Source: Stomorhina lunata
Taxonomy: Eukaryota > Arthropoda > Insecta > Diptera > Rhiniidae
Direction of reading: 5' to 3'
DNA length: 64,000 nucleotides
NCBI GenBank assembly: GCA_933228675.1
Contig: OW121743.1
Coordinates: 62,255,118-62,319,117, forward strand
Part shown: positions 11,861-24,670 of the stretch, piece after piece
Layout of the letters: the number at the start of each line of letters is the position of its first letter
How positions within the stretch are numbered: position 1 is the stretch's first letter
Program-made: the position numbers and the translations under genes
Notes under the pieces: generated by a model
What the model saw: only the letters and a program-made list of their open reading frames with translations
What the model was told of the DNA's origin: nothing
Databases searched by the model: none

Positions 11861-13259
11861 TAGAATTTTTTTTCTTTGGAATTTTTATTCTTTTTTTATT
11901 TTATTACATTTCATTTATTTTATTGTTTTTGTTGTTGAAATTTAGCATTTGTCTTGAAAGTTTTATGGCTTTTTAATTTATGATCATTTTTTTTTCTCTT
12001 CACATTCAACATTTTCTTTGTTTTATTGCTTCATCTTCTGTTCCAGAAGAATAAAGCAAATTATCAGGTAAATGTAGATTTTTCAGTATCAAAAACCTGT
12101 ATCTTCTAGATTTCATTAAACAAATTTCTTCTTATATTCCTGTTCTTTTTTTACCTTTTTTTCCTGAAATCATCATTATCATCATCGTCATCATGACTAT
12201 AAGTATTTCTGCTCTTTGTGGTTTTAACATCTCATCACTTTAAGGTTTTTTTTTTTGTTTCGGTACTTAATGTTCACACCTTCACTGTAGTGAACTCAAC
12301 TGATGATGATTTTGAGATTTATACAAAAAAAAAAAATAATTATATTTATTTAGATTTCATGTGGTTTTATTATTTCATTACTTCATAAAATTCTTAAAAA
12401 AAAACACAATTACTTCAAATGTTTATTTTTCTAAACATAAAAAAAAGAATCATTAAGAAAATTTCAAACCGGATAGACTTTAATGGGAAATCATTAACTT
12501 GACTTCATTTTGGGGACATACACAAATAGGAAAAACATTAGATATTTCCCCTTACTAATTATTTTGAATGTTTGTTTTTCAAAACTACCAAATTTTCTAA
12601 ACAAATATTAAACAAGAAACCCAAACAAATAAAATTTAAATCTCCCTACTTTAAACATATCATAATGATTTATTACTTTTTCTAATAAAGCCCAAAATAA
12701 ACCTCAACTTTATCCAAATTGTGTGAAAATCTCTTCTCTAATAAAAAAAAATCCCCTTTTTTAATTCATTATTTTGTTTATTTCAAACCCACAAGGTGTT
12801 TATTTGAGTTTTAAAACCATTCAAAATTTAATTCCCAAAAAAAAAACAAAATTTCAAAACATTTTTATTTAAATAGTTTTTCTCGTTCATTAGTTGTATT
12901 TCTATTTCAGTTTTTAGTTTAATTTTCCAAATTAATATTTCAAAAAAAAAAAAAAAAGTTCAAAAGTTTAAATTGTTCAAAATTTAGTGGGTCATTAAGT
13001 TGAGTGGTTTTTCTATATTTTAGTTTGTGTTTTTCGGTTTTAGTCTCTAATATTTATAAATCTCTATAATTTCCTTTCCTCTTCCCAAATGTTAGCAAAC
13101 ATTTAGAAATTTTAAAAACAAAAATTATGTTGAGGTCTTAGCATTCAGGTTTTTGTTTTCTCGTGTTTTATGTGAATTTATTTATGGAACAAAATGATTT
13201 ATTGAAATTTTTGTATTTGTCTGAAAGAGTGATTAAAATTTTTAAGCTTTTAAGGGTTT
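11861..13259. other. Gene-free T-rich and A-rich stretch
   Basis: Long homopolymer runs and a (CAT)n tract at 12169-12195. No coding frame, RNA gene or recognisable mobile element. Confidence 0.45.
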
Positions 13260-14460
13260 AAATTTGGGGCATTGGGATCAAATGGCGAGTGATGGAGTCA
13301 AAACATAAATGTCAACAAAAAAGTGTTTTTATAAGTTAATTTCAAAATTTATTAGGAAAAAACTAAAGTTTTTACGAAAAAGGCCACTTTTGAAGCAAAA
13401 AGTACAAAAACATTTTGCTAAACAAGTAACTTTAAGGCCAAAAGTACTTCTTGACTTAAATTTACTTTCCTGAAATAAAATTTACTATAAATGTCAAGAG
13501 AAAGTGTTTTTATAAGTTTCTTTCAACATTTTATAGGAATAAACAAAAGCTTTTTAAGAAAAAGCTGCTTTTAAGGCAAGAAGTACAAAAGCTTTGTACT
13601 AAAAAATACCTTTTAAGGCAAAGAGTACAAAAATGTTCTAATAAAAAAAGCTTTTAAGGCAAAAGGTACAAAAGCTTTTAAGTACTTTTAAGGCAAAAAG
13701 TCATTCATGGAATAAATGTTACTTTTATAAATTAAAATTTACTATTTTCAAATGGTGTTAAAACATATATCTCAAGAAAAAGTGTTTTTATAAGTTTCTT
13801 TAAACATTTTATAGGGAAAAGCAAAAGATTTTTACGAAAAAGGGAACTTTTAATTCAAAAACTACCAAAGCTTTTTACTACAAAATAGCTTTTAAGACAA
13901 AAAGTACTTCTTGACTTAAATACTACTTTCCTAACTTAAAATTTACTATTCTAAAAAGGGGAATGATGAAGTCAAAACATAAATGTCAATTAAAAGTGTT
14001 TTTTATAAGTTTATTTCAACATTTAATAGGAATAAACAGAAGCTTTTTACGAAAAAAGCTAATTTTTAGGTAAAAAGTACAAAAGCTTTCTACTAAAAAC
14101 AGCTTTTGAGGAAAAAAGTACAAAAACTTTCTACTAAATGATAGCTTTTAAAGTAAAAGGTACAAAAACTTTTTACTACAAAATAGCTTTTAAGGCAAAA
14201 AGTACTTCTTGACTTAAATGTTACATTCATTACTTCAAAGTTACAATTTCCAAAAGAAGTTAAAACATTAGTGTCAAGAAAAAGTGTTCTTAAAAGTTTT
14301 TTTCAACATTTAATAGTACAAAATAGCTTTTGTACTTTTAAGGCAAAAAATACTAAAGCTTTTTACATAAAAATAGCTTTTAAGGCAAAATAAAAGCTTT
14401 TTACTTAAAAATAGCTTTTAAGGCAAAAAGGACTTCTTGCCTTTAATGTTACTTTCGTTA
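13260..14460 (+). repeat. Decayed long-period tandem repeat (AAAGTACTT-rich), type 1
   Basis: The block 'aaaacataaatgtcaa', 'agtgtttttataagttt', 'caacattttatagg', 'aagctttttac', 'ggcaaaaagtac', 'ttcttgacttaaat' recurs five times, starting near 13300, 13480, 13760, 13970 and 14263. Period varies from about 185 to 290 bp. Copies carry many substitutions and internal losses, so the repeat is old. It is non-coding. Confidence 0.7.
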
Positions 14461-15660
14461 CTTAAAATGTACTATTTTCCCTTAAGAGATACACTTTTAT
14501 TTGAAACGATCATTTTGTATCCAAAAGGTACTTTAGTTGAAAGGAACTTTTAAAAAGTATGTTTTAAGGCAAAAAGTATACAATGGGTACTTTTTTCCTA
14601 AAAAGATACTTATAAAAAGTTCCTTCTGACTTTTAGTAGTAAAAAATTGACGTTTGAAAGAATAAAGTACCCTTTCAAAAACCAATAAGCTAATTTTTAA
14701 AAAGTACTCCTTAAAAAAAAACTTTCCAAACGAAAAACTGCCTATCGTAAGATATAAATACCTTTCCAAAGACAAAAGTAAATTCTGGAAATAAATAGTA
14801 CTTTTTAGAAGTATCTTTAAAGTCAAAATCAATTAGAAAAATATAAACTTTTAATGAAACAAGATATCTTTTAAAAAGTACTCCTTAAATGCTACTTTTA
14901 AAAACAAAAAAGATTTTCAAATAAAAAAGTGCCTAAGTCATTAGTACCTTTCCAAAGACACGAATACCTTCTGGAAGTCAATAGTACTGTTTAGAAGTAA
15001 TTTTAAAGCTTAAATTAATTAGAAAAACATTAGCTTTAAAAGAAGCAAGTACCTTTTGAAAAGTACCCCTTGAAAGCTACTTAGCTCTTAAAAAAACTAT
15101 CCAAATGTAGAAGTTCACATCAAAAGTCATAAGTACCTGTCCAATTACAAAATGCCTTCTGGAAGTCAAAAAGTTCATTGAGACTGTCAAAAGTACCTTT
15201 CGAACTATAAAATACCTCTAAACAAACAAAAAGTTCATTGGATCATTAAAAGATAAATGTAAATTCTAAGCGACAAAATTTGAAAGTTAATAAAAGTGTA
15301 TCCATTTATTTAAACGAACTTTTTGTACTTGAAATTCTTTAAGGTTAAAAGTACCAAAATTGCTAAAAAATACTTTTATTGGAAAAACGTTAACATTTGG
15401 GACCATAAAAAACCCGTTTTAAAAACATTTTGAAAAGTATCCCTTAAAAGTATCTAAACTTTCAAAAGTCAAAATAAGATTCCAAATGACAAAGAGCCTA
15501 TCAAAAGTCATAAGTACCTTTCTATAGCCAAACGTACTTTCTGAAAGTCAATTCTTCATTCAAAGGAAAGAAAAGGTACCTTTCAAACGTCAAATTAACT
15601 TTTAACAAACAAAAAGTACATTGTGTCGTTAAATGACAAATGTACCTTCTGAGCGACAAA
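14461..15660. repeat. Decayed long-period repeat (AAAGTACC-rich), type 2
   Basis: Units of about 190 bp contain 'taagtacctttccaaag', 'taccttctggaagtcaa', 'tagtactttttagaag', 'aattagaaaaa' and 'aaaaagtactcctta'. Clear starts lie near 14748, 14936 and 15130, with a looser one near 15505. Open frames within are fragments of the repeat. Confidence 0.6.
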
Positions 15661-16700
15661 AGTACTTTTTGAAAGACAAAGGATTTTTTTAATAGAACAT
15701 TTTAGATAGATTTTTTTTAATAGAACAAACTTGTTAAAAACAAAAAGAAGTACCGAAAGTATATCTTACTAGTAGAAATATCTTTTGTTGAACAAATCTG
15801 TGTTTTTTGAACTACAAATGTATCTTTTGAAAGAGAAAGGAACATTTAGAAGATGAAGGTACTTTCCATAATATAAAGGTTCTTTCCATAATAAAAAGGT
15901 ACTTTCCATACTATAAAGGTACTGTTCTTAGTATGTGGTTAAGAATTTTTTATGAAGAAGTAAAGGAAACCAGTATCCACTTTAGAGACAAATGAATTTT
16001 CTGAATTAGAGAAGTACATTAAAAAGAAAAAGTACATTTCCAAAGAAAAGAAAACATTTTGAAAAAAACAAAAGTACTTATCAAAAAAAAGGTTAGTTTC
16101 GAAAAGTAAAGTTTGTTTTTGAAAAATAAACTCAAATAAACATGTATCTTTTGAAGGAGAAAGAGACATTTGGAAGATAATGGTACTTTTCTTAATAGGT
16201 ATTCAAAAATTTCTTATATGAAAAAAAAATGCTTTAAAGACAAAAGTATTTACAGAGTTAGAGAAATACCTTAAAAAGAAAAAGTACATTTCCAAAGAAA
16301 AGTAAACATTATAAAAAACAAAAGTACTTTTCAAAAAAAAGGTTCGCTTTGAAAAAAAAGTTCGTTTCAGAAAAATAAACTAAAATACAAAAGGATCAAC
16401 ATTATAAAATTGTTTTTAAAAAGACAAATTTTTAGTGTAAAAGCGAAAAGTACCATTTGATAGGCAGTACTTTTACCTTTTGCATAAAAGTACTTTTCAT
16501 AAAAGTACTTTTCATAAAAGTTCTTTTTTTTTAAGGAAAACAATAATTCTGTAAAAGGTTGAAGTACTTTTTAAAATAAAAATTTAAATTTTGAAATTAA
16601 TAAGTATTTTTTGATACAAAAAAGCTCTTTTTGCAAACGGAAGTACTTTTGAAAAGAATACGATACTTTAAAAGCTTATAAGTCTCTTTTGGAGTTACTT
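15661..16700. repeat. Duplicated ~320 bp unit, AAAGTACTT-rich, type 3
   Basis: The order 'tgtatcttttgaaagagaaa', 'ttagaagatgaaggtacttt', 'agaaaaagtacatttccaaa', 'aacaaaagtactt', 'aaaaaaaggtt' appears first from about 15815 and again from about 16143. The first copy has extra 'ctttccataatataaaggta' units at 15855-15920. The array ends in stacked AAAAGTACTTTT palindromes at 16485-16520. Confidence 0.6.
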
Positions 16701-18535
16701 TATAATATATAAATTGATTTATTTAAAGTAAATTAAATGGAGGATACGGTTTTGTAAAAATCTAAGTTTCTTTTGAGCTTTTGCCTTTGATATGAGTAAG
16801 AGGACATAAAAGCTTGTTCCAAATTTAAATATGTGGGTTTCTAAAGTAAGGCAACTTTGTTTATTTTCACATCAATATTTTTTAAAATTATCATATTTTA
16901 TCTAAGTGTCTTTAATTAAATAAGATCACAAAAAATCCAAACTGCCACTTCATTTTAACAACCCACTCCCAAAACTTCATTTCAAGCCAATCTAGTTTTA
17001 TTTAAGCAAATTTAACACAAAACTCCTAAAATTTTAAATAAACTATTTTACATGTTCATTATCATAAACTAGTGGAGTTTATTAAATGAAACCTCCACAT
17101 AAACACGTCATTGGTAATTTCAAAAAAAATCATTATAATTAATAATTCACGTTTTATGGCATAATCCGCGATGGCTACATATCAATAAATTTGGGTCTTT
17201 TGGCTTAAAGATACAAGAAAAGGATTTGCAAAAATTTTGAGCAGCTGCTGTTGTAAGACATGATTTTGAAATGTATTTCAATTGAAGCTAAAGGCATTTG
17301 TTAAAAGCAGAGAAGAAGGGGGATAAGGAAGCTTTAAAGAAACTAGCTGGTAGCTAAGAAGGGGTTGGCTACCGTTTAATGTGGCTGGCGGGGCTTTAAG
17401 TGGAGTAGCATTAAGCAAAAGCTAAAGTAGTAATATTGAGTGCTACTTTTTAGTAGCCATTTTTTGAGTTGCATGTCTATTAAGTATTAAAACAAAACTA
17501 TAATTATGATCCATATTTATGCATGCAATAGCCAAAAGATATTTTTTAAATCTTCCAAGTGAAATAAATTGTATGGCAATATTTATTATCTCTTCAAATC
17601 TTTTCCTTTTGCTTTTGTGGAAAAAACAAGTGTTTTATTATCTTTAAATGTTTTAAAAATGCCCACAGGCTAATCAACAAAACTATTACATAATTTTTCC
17701 AGCATTTTCCCATAATTACTTTAACGAAAAACTATTTCAAGAAATACAGAAAATTGTCTTGAAGATCATCTGAAACATCTGTCTTGTCAAAAGATTTCAA
17801 TTCTTTTTTTTATGGGTTTTTTAAGGGGCCCCCTTTGAAAGGAATTACGTAAAACAAGTAGTAGTTGAAAGTTGGTGGGTTTTTCCTCCGAAGAAACTTG
17901 AGTAAAATAAATAGTTTGATATTAGTTCTTGTCTTTTGACTTTCAATGTCTCTGACTCTGTCCTTAAAACTATTATTTTTCCTCTTTTTCTTATGAATTA
18001 ATAAAAATAATTTTTAACTACAAATTTTTATGTCTTTGTTAATAGTGATTGTTTTTAATGTTCATGTTCTTTTTCATGGACATACACACAATTTTTTCTT
18101 CATAAAAATTTTTCTAGATCCATAAGAACCAGCAAATTCAAAGATAAATCTGCTTAAATAAAAACAAAAAAAAAACTTTATCATTGTCATTTTATGAAGT
18201 GCTAAGTGTTCCTTAGGAATAATAAATTCTTACAAAGTCTTAAAAGAATTTCTGTTTAAACTCTTAAAATTCATTTTTTTATATTTTTTAAACACTTTTA
18301 CATTTAATTCCCTTTGGAGAGTTTTTGTTTAAAAAAAAGTCATGGAAAAAATTTTAAAATTATTTTTAGTTTGTCGTTTTAATTAAATCCCTTAAGATTT
18401 ATATAAAACAACACAAAATTTATGAAAAAAAAAAAAATAATAAAGAAATTATAAATATTTAATTTAAGACTTGACTTCAAGGTTAATCAATATCAAATGG
18501 AAAGAAAATTTTTAAAAATTCTTTATTTAATTTTT
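16701..18535. other. Gene-free unique stretch
   Basis: 17160-17460 is the least biased interval ('aatccgcgatggctacat', 'gtggctggcggggcttta'), yet every frame is interrupted. It could hold a regulatory element in an intron, but the sequence alone does not show this. Elsewhere A/T runs only. Confidence 0.4.
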
Positions 18536-19890
18536 AAAGAAAAAATTTTTGATTATAATTTTAAGACATTTTTGAAAAATTTAATAAAAAACTTTTGAAA
18601 ACTTTCCTAAACAATAAGAAATTTTTGAAAAATTTCCTATCAAGATAAGACATTTTTAAAAAATTTCCTATTAAAATAAAAAAAAATTTGAAATATTTCC
18701 CATTAAAATAAGAAAAGAACATTTTTTAAAAATTTCCCATCAAAATAAGAAATTTTTGAAAAATTTCTTATGCAAATAAGAAAATTTTAAAAATTTCCTA
18801 TAAAAATAAGAAAATTTTTAAAAATTTCCTATAAAAATAAAAAATTTTTGAAAAATTTCCTATAAATATAAGAATTTTTTGAAAAATTTCTATAAAAAAA
18901 GCAAATTTTTGAAAAATTTCCTATAAAAATAGAAAAAAATTTAAAAAAGATAGGAAAATTTTGAAAAATTTTCTATAAAAAAAGACGTTTTTGAAAAACT
19001 TTCTATAAAAATAAGAAATTTTTGAAAAATTTCCTATAAAAATAAGAAATTTTTGATAAATTTTCTATAAAAAAAATAAATTTTTGACAAATTTCCTATA
19101 AAGATAAAATATTTTCTCAAAGGTTTCCTATAAAAATAAGAAATTTTTAAAACATTTCCTATAAAAATAAGAAATATTGAAAAAAATTTCTATAAAAATA
19201 AGAAATTTTTGAAAACTTTCCTATAAAAATAAGAAATTTTTGAAAAACTTCCTATAAAAATAGGAAATTTTTGAAAAATTTCTTATAAAAATAAGAAATT
19301 TTCGAAAATTTTCCTATAAAAATAAGAATTTTTTTTTAAATTTCCTATAAAAATATGAAATTTTTGAACAATTTCCTATAAAATTAAGAAATTTTTAAAA
19401 AATTTCCTATAAAAATAAGAAATTTTTGACAAATTTCCTATAAAAATAAGAAATTTTTAAATAGTTCCTATAAAAATAACAAATTTTTGAAAAATTTCCT
19501 ATAAAAATAAGAAATTTTTTAAAAAAATCCTATAAAAATAGAAAATTTTTGAAAAATTTCCTATAAAAATAAAAACTTTTTGAAAAATTTTCTATAAAAT
19601 AGAAAATTTTTGAAAAAATTTTTGAAAAATTTCCTATAAAAATAGGAAATTTTTGAAAAATTTCCTATAAAAATAGAAAATTTTTGAAAAATTTCCTATA
19701 AAAATAGAAAATTTTTGAAAAATTTCCTATAAAAATAGAAAACTTTTTAAAAATTTCCTAAAACAATAGAAAATTTTTGAAAAATTTCCTATAAAAATAG
19801 AAATTTTTTTAAAAATTTCCTATAAAAATAGAAAATTTTTTAAAAATTTCCTATAAAATTATTAAATTTTTGAAAAATTTACTTGAAAAT
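18536..19890 (+). repeat. S2 satellite array, 31 bp monomer
   Basis: Monomers join AAATTTTTGAAAAATTT with CCTATAAAAATAAG, 31 bp in total. Variants alternate between 'ataagaaa' and 'atagaaaa' types; the second dominates from about 19530. This family lacks the CTATAG palindrome of S1 but has the same length and the same A-run/T-run design. Confidence 0.9.
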
Positions 19891-21789
19891 TATCTTATCA
19901 CAAAACCCTCCTATATTTTAACAGTATTTTTCCTATAACATACCATATAATTTTCATTTCATTGGAAAAAACTAAAAATAAAAACTATAAATCGCTAATG
20001 AAATCGAAAACTAGCGGCACAAGTTCATAAATGTTTTATTTCAAAAATCTTTTTTTAGTCCAAACCGTTTTATTCCCCAATTCAACTTAAATTTCGAACC
20101 CAATACTCAATTTACGGCAGCAATATTAGAATGACCATTATTACCAATAAATATTTAATGAAAATAGAGAAGAGTTATTGTGTCACACTTAAGCGTAAAG
20201 CAAAAGACAATGATTTTATAAGTTCGTCCAAAGGTCCCGTCTATTCATTTAACCCTAGCCTTTATGGTACAATTAATGATGAAGAAATTTTCTTGTTTTT
20301 GAAAAATTCTAATCAAAATAAGATTTTTAATTTAGTTTAAAATAAGTCGACAATAAATAAACTATTTGGTCGGACGTCGCGTCGGTGTTTTTATTTGGGA
20401 ATTCTGAGAAATTTTAAATGATTTAAAATATAGAATTAATACAAGAAATAAGGTCAAAGGTATGTGAACGTTGATGAGAAAGGGAAATATATCAATAAAA
20501 ATATATATAGAGACATTTTGTTTGATTTGAGATACAACAAAAAAACGAGAAGAAAAATTTTCAAAATGTATGAAAACTCATTGTTGCTTATAGGCAACAT
20601 TTTACAAATTCTTGAATAACTCCAGTTATTCTCACATCTTTTTGAAAGTTATAAATATACCTAAGTCTGAACTAGAGCTTTGAAAAAATTCAAAAAATTG
20701 TATCCAATGATAACATTTTTTTAGCTCAGACACAAACCTTCATCACTAAATTATAAACTTTAATTCAAAACTAGAATGACCAAGTTTCTAAAGATCCATA
20801 ATTTTTGTTACCAAAACTATTAAATCTGACCCCAAATATTATATTTGTGCCACTTTTTTGTTCAAAATTCATTAATTTTCCTTTATTACTTTTCAAATAT
20901 TTTCCAAACCCAGAAAATAAAAACCGAACAAATAGTTCTATTCTAAAACTATTTATCTTCCTCATATTTCTATAAAGTGTAAATATTACACAAACACAAA
21001 AAAACCAAAACCCATCATAATGTCACAAACTATGAAAAAAGAAGGAGATAGAGCGAAAAAAGCATTAAATATAATAATGATAATGATATATGATTTATAT
21101 TATGTTTGAAACTTAATATCACAACAATTGACAATGTTTATTTAAATATGATTTATGTAATAAATATAAATTTCATTCTTGCCACATCAAAAAAAAAAAC
21201 CCAAACGACCAGGCCAGGCCGGCCATTCATAAATGGCCGCAAACTAAATAGAACACAGGCCTACAAAAAAATCGGAAAAAAAGAAAAAAGAAAACCCAAA
21301 CAAAACAATAGCTAACATTAAACAATGGAGGAGCAAACAATTTGAACAGAAAAGACAAAAAAAACTCGGACAGAACAAACATAAATTATGCACTTGATAA
21401 ACCATAGAGACGATATTATAGTGGAAAAAATCACTAACCAAAGCCCTATTGGTATTTTTTTTTTTCAGTTTAAACAAAAATTTTAAAAGTTTGTTGGAAA
21501 TGTGAATTTAGTTTGAATTTGAAAAAAAAAAAAACTGGTAATAAGCTTTAAAACCTACGCATGTGTCGAAATGCATTAAAGAATTGCTACAATATTATTA
21601 AAGGCTGCCTTTCATTCCTTTAAGCCACTTGCAACAAGAGAAAACGTCATAATAAATATAATGAGCGATTACCTGGGGCCAGAGTTGAAGGAGAGACAGA
21701 CAAATTGATCGAAAGAGAAGGGGGAAATAAAAATGCATTTAATGCCCAACAAATATTTAAGGAAAGATAAAATGTTGCTATGACTTTAT
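19891..21789. other. Gene-free unique stretch with a small G+C-rich hairpin
   Basis: No convincing gene. A 69-codon open frame at 20131-20340 has ordinary residue variety but no neighbours, no splice signals and no family resemblance that I know. At 21212-21240 a G+C-rich patch holds GGCCATT-cata-AATGGCC, a 7 bp stem with a 4-base loop (21221-21238). A 'ggtcggacgtcgcgtcggtg' patch lies near 20368. Confidence 0.4.
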
Positions 21790-22175
21790 ATTTAAAAAGT
21801 AAAGTTTGTTTGTTAAAAAGTACTTCTCTATATCAAAAAGTACTTTCTCTAATATCAATAATATTATCAAAAAGGGCCAACTAATATAAAAAAGTACTTT
21901 ATATAAAAGTTTAGATTTATATCAAAACCTTTTTAAAAACAGCTTCTGATATCAAAAGAAATAAAAAAGGTCTATAAAAAGTAACTACTTTATCAAATGG
22001 TCCTTTTTCGAAACGTACATCTCCAAATTTAATTATACTTCCGTATATAAAAATGTACTTGTTTGCGTCAAAAATTTTGTATTGATGCGGATCATGAAAA
22101 GTACTTTTTATATAAAAGTACTTTTTATATAAAAGTACTTTCAATACAAAAACATTTCTTGGGTACAATTTTAGT
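21790..22175. repeat. AAAGTACTTT-rich degenerate minisatellite
   Basis: Repeated 'aaaaagtacttt' separated by 'tatataaa' or 'tatatcaaa', ending in three near-identical 'agtactttttatataaa' units at 22098-22140. It abuts the satellite array that follows, and a similar block lies on the array's far side (24540-24670). Confidence 0.65.
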
Positions 22176-22309
22176 AATTTTCGTACTTTTTCAGTTTTTT
22201 TTTTCAAAGAATTTTTTTAAGAAAACATTTTTAGAAAAAATTATCAAAAAAAAAATTATATTGCGAAAGTCTAAGAGCAAAAAACTTTTAATAGGGGGAA
22301 TTTTTTTAT

Positions 22310-24510
22310 GAATGATTTTCATAGCAAAAACTTTACTAAATAAAAAATTTTGGAGTGAAAATTTGTTGATAGAAAAATTTTATAGCGAAAAATTTTCTAT
22401 AGAAAAATTTTTAAGCCAAAAATTTTCTTTGGAAAATTTTCTATACAAAATTTTTTTCTAAAAAAATTTTATAGCGAAAAATTTTCTATAGAAAAAAATT
22501 CTATAGAAACATTTTAATATCCAAATTTTTTTCTATAGAAAAATTTTTATACCGAAAAATTTTCTATCAAAAACTTTTATACCGAAAAATTTTCTATAAA
22601 AATTTTTTATACCGAAAAATTTTCTATAAAAATTTTTTATACCGAAAAATTTTCTATAAACATTTTTTATACCGAAAAATTTTTTATACCGAAAAATTTT
22701 CTATAAAAATTTTTTATACCGAAAAATTTTCTAGAAAAATTTTTTATACCGAAAAATTTTCTGTAAAACTTTTTATACCGAAAAATTTCCTATAAAAATT
22801 TTTTATACCGAAAAATTTTCTATAAAAATTTTTTATACCGAAAAAGTTTCTATAAAAATTTTTTATACCGAAAAATTTTCTATAAAAATTTTTTATACCG
22901 AAAAATTTTCTATAAAAATTTTTTATACCGAAAAATTTTCTATAAAAATTTTTTATACCGAAAAATTTTCTATAAAAATTTTTTATACCGAAAAGTTTTC
23001 TATAAAAATTTTTTATACCGACAAATTTTCTATTAAAATTTTTTATACCGAAAAATTTTCTAGAAAAAAAATTTCTATAGAAAATTTGTATACCGAAAAG
23101 ATTCTATAGAAAATTTTTATACCGACAAAATTCTATAGAAAATTTTTATACCGAAAAAATTTCTATACAAAATTTTTATACCGAAAAAATTTCTATAGAA
23201 AGTTTTTATACCGAAAAGTTTTGTATAGAAAATTTGTATACCGAAAAATTTCCTATTAAAATTTTTTATACCGATACATTTTCTATTAAAAATTTTAATA
23301 CAGAAAAATTTTCTAAAAAAATTTTTATACCGAAAAATTTTCTATAAAAATTTTTATACCGAAAAAATTTTGTATAGAAAATTTTTATACCGAAAAATTT
23401 TGTATAAAATATTTTTATACCAAAAAATTTTGTATAGAAAATTTTTATACAAAATTTTCAATAGAAAATTTTTATACAAAATTTTCAATAGAAAAATTTT
23501 ATACAAAATTTTCAATAGAAAAATTTTATACAAAATTTTGAATAAAAATTTTCTATAGAAAATTTTTATACACAATTTTCTGTAGAAAATTTTTATACAA
23601 AATTTTCTGTAGAAAATTTTTATACAAAATTTTCTATAGAAAATTTTTATACAAAATTTTCTATACAAAATTTTTATACAAAATTTTCTATAGAAAATTT
23701 GTATACAAAATTTTCTATAGAAAATTTTAATACAAAATTTTCTATAGAAAATTTTTATACAAATACAATTTTTATACAAAAATTTTCTATAGAAAATTTT
23801 TCGGTATAAAAATTTTCTATAGAAATTTTTTCGGTATAAAAATTTTCTAGAGAAAATTTTTGTACCAAAAATATTCTATAAAAAAATTTAGTATAAAAAA
23901 TTTGTTACAAAAAAATTTTATACCAAAAAACTTTTTATAAACAATTTTTCTACCAAAAAATTTTTGACAAAATATTTTTATACCGAAAAATTTTCTATAA
24001 AAAATTTTTGGACTTAAAAATTTTCTATAAAAATTTTTTATACCGAAAAATTTTCTATAAAAAATTTTTATAACGAAAAATTTTCTATAAAAAAATTTTA
24101 TAACGAAAAATTTTGTATAGAAAATTTTTATACCGAAAAATTTGCTATAGAAAATTTTTATGCCGAAAAATTTTCTATTAAAAATTTTAATACCGAAAAA
24201 TTTTCTATTTAATATTTTTATACCAAAAAATATTCTATAAAAAAGATTTTCTATAAATAGTTTTAGATCGGAATTGTTTTATAGCGTATAAAAAATGTTT
24301 GGAAAAAATTCTATAAAATATTGTTATAAAGAAAACATCTTTAATACAAACATAAACAACTTTTATACAAAATTTTCCTTATTAAAAATTTGCCGTAGTA
24401 AATTTTTATTTAAAGAATTGTCTGCAGAAAATTTGAGCGTCGAAAATTTTTCTAAAAAAAAATTCTTTACCAAAAAAATTCTTAAAAATTTTTGAAAACA
24501 AAAATTTTCT
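22310..24510 (+). repeat. S1 satellite array with TACCG variant and ~27 bp subarray
   Basis: 22540-23350 is a homogeneous 30 bp run of TTTTTTATACCGAAAAA plus TTTTCTATAAAAA. It is the only array here with a CCG triplet in each monomer. From 23435 to 23780 the monomer shortens to about 27 bp (TTTTTATACAAAATTTTC plus TATAGAAAA), because the CCGA part is lost. 27 is a multiple of three, so open frames up to 141 codons appear on both strands. Edges are decayed. Confidence 0.9.
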
Positions 24511-24539
24511 ATGATATAACAAATGTTTACAACAAAACT

Positions 24540-24670
24540 TACTTCGAAAATGTCTATATATGTTGTGATGTACCTTTTTCTCTTAAAATGTACTTTATTC
24601 TTTTAGGAAGTACCTTCTAAACAAACGAAGTACTTTTAATAGGTCAAAAAGTACTTTTTTCTTTAAAGTT
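24540..24670. repeat. Short AAAGTACTTT-rich block
   Basis: 'tgtacctttttctcttaaaa', 'aagtaccttct' and 'aaaaagtactttttt' repeat loosely. It mirrors the block at 21790-22175 on the other side of the array. Confidence 0.5.

Noticed and set aside
11477..11863. 128-codon frame with poly-Ile, poly-Asp and Ser/Pro repeats
   Set aside because: Built from (ATT)n, (GAT)n and (TCCG)n microsatellites; no splice or promoter context.
20131..20340. 69-codon frame with ordinary residue variety
   Set aside because: No recognised family, weak start context, and isolated between satellite and A+T-rich DNA.
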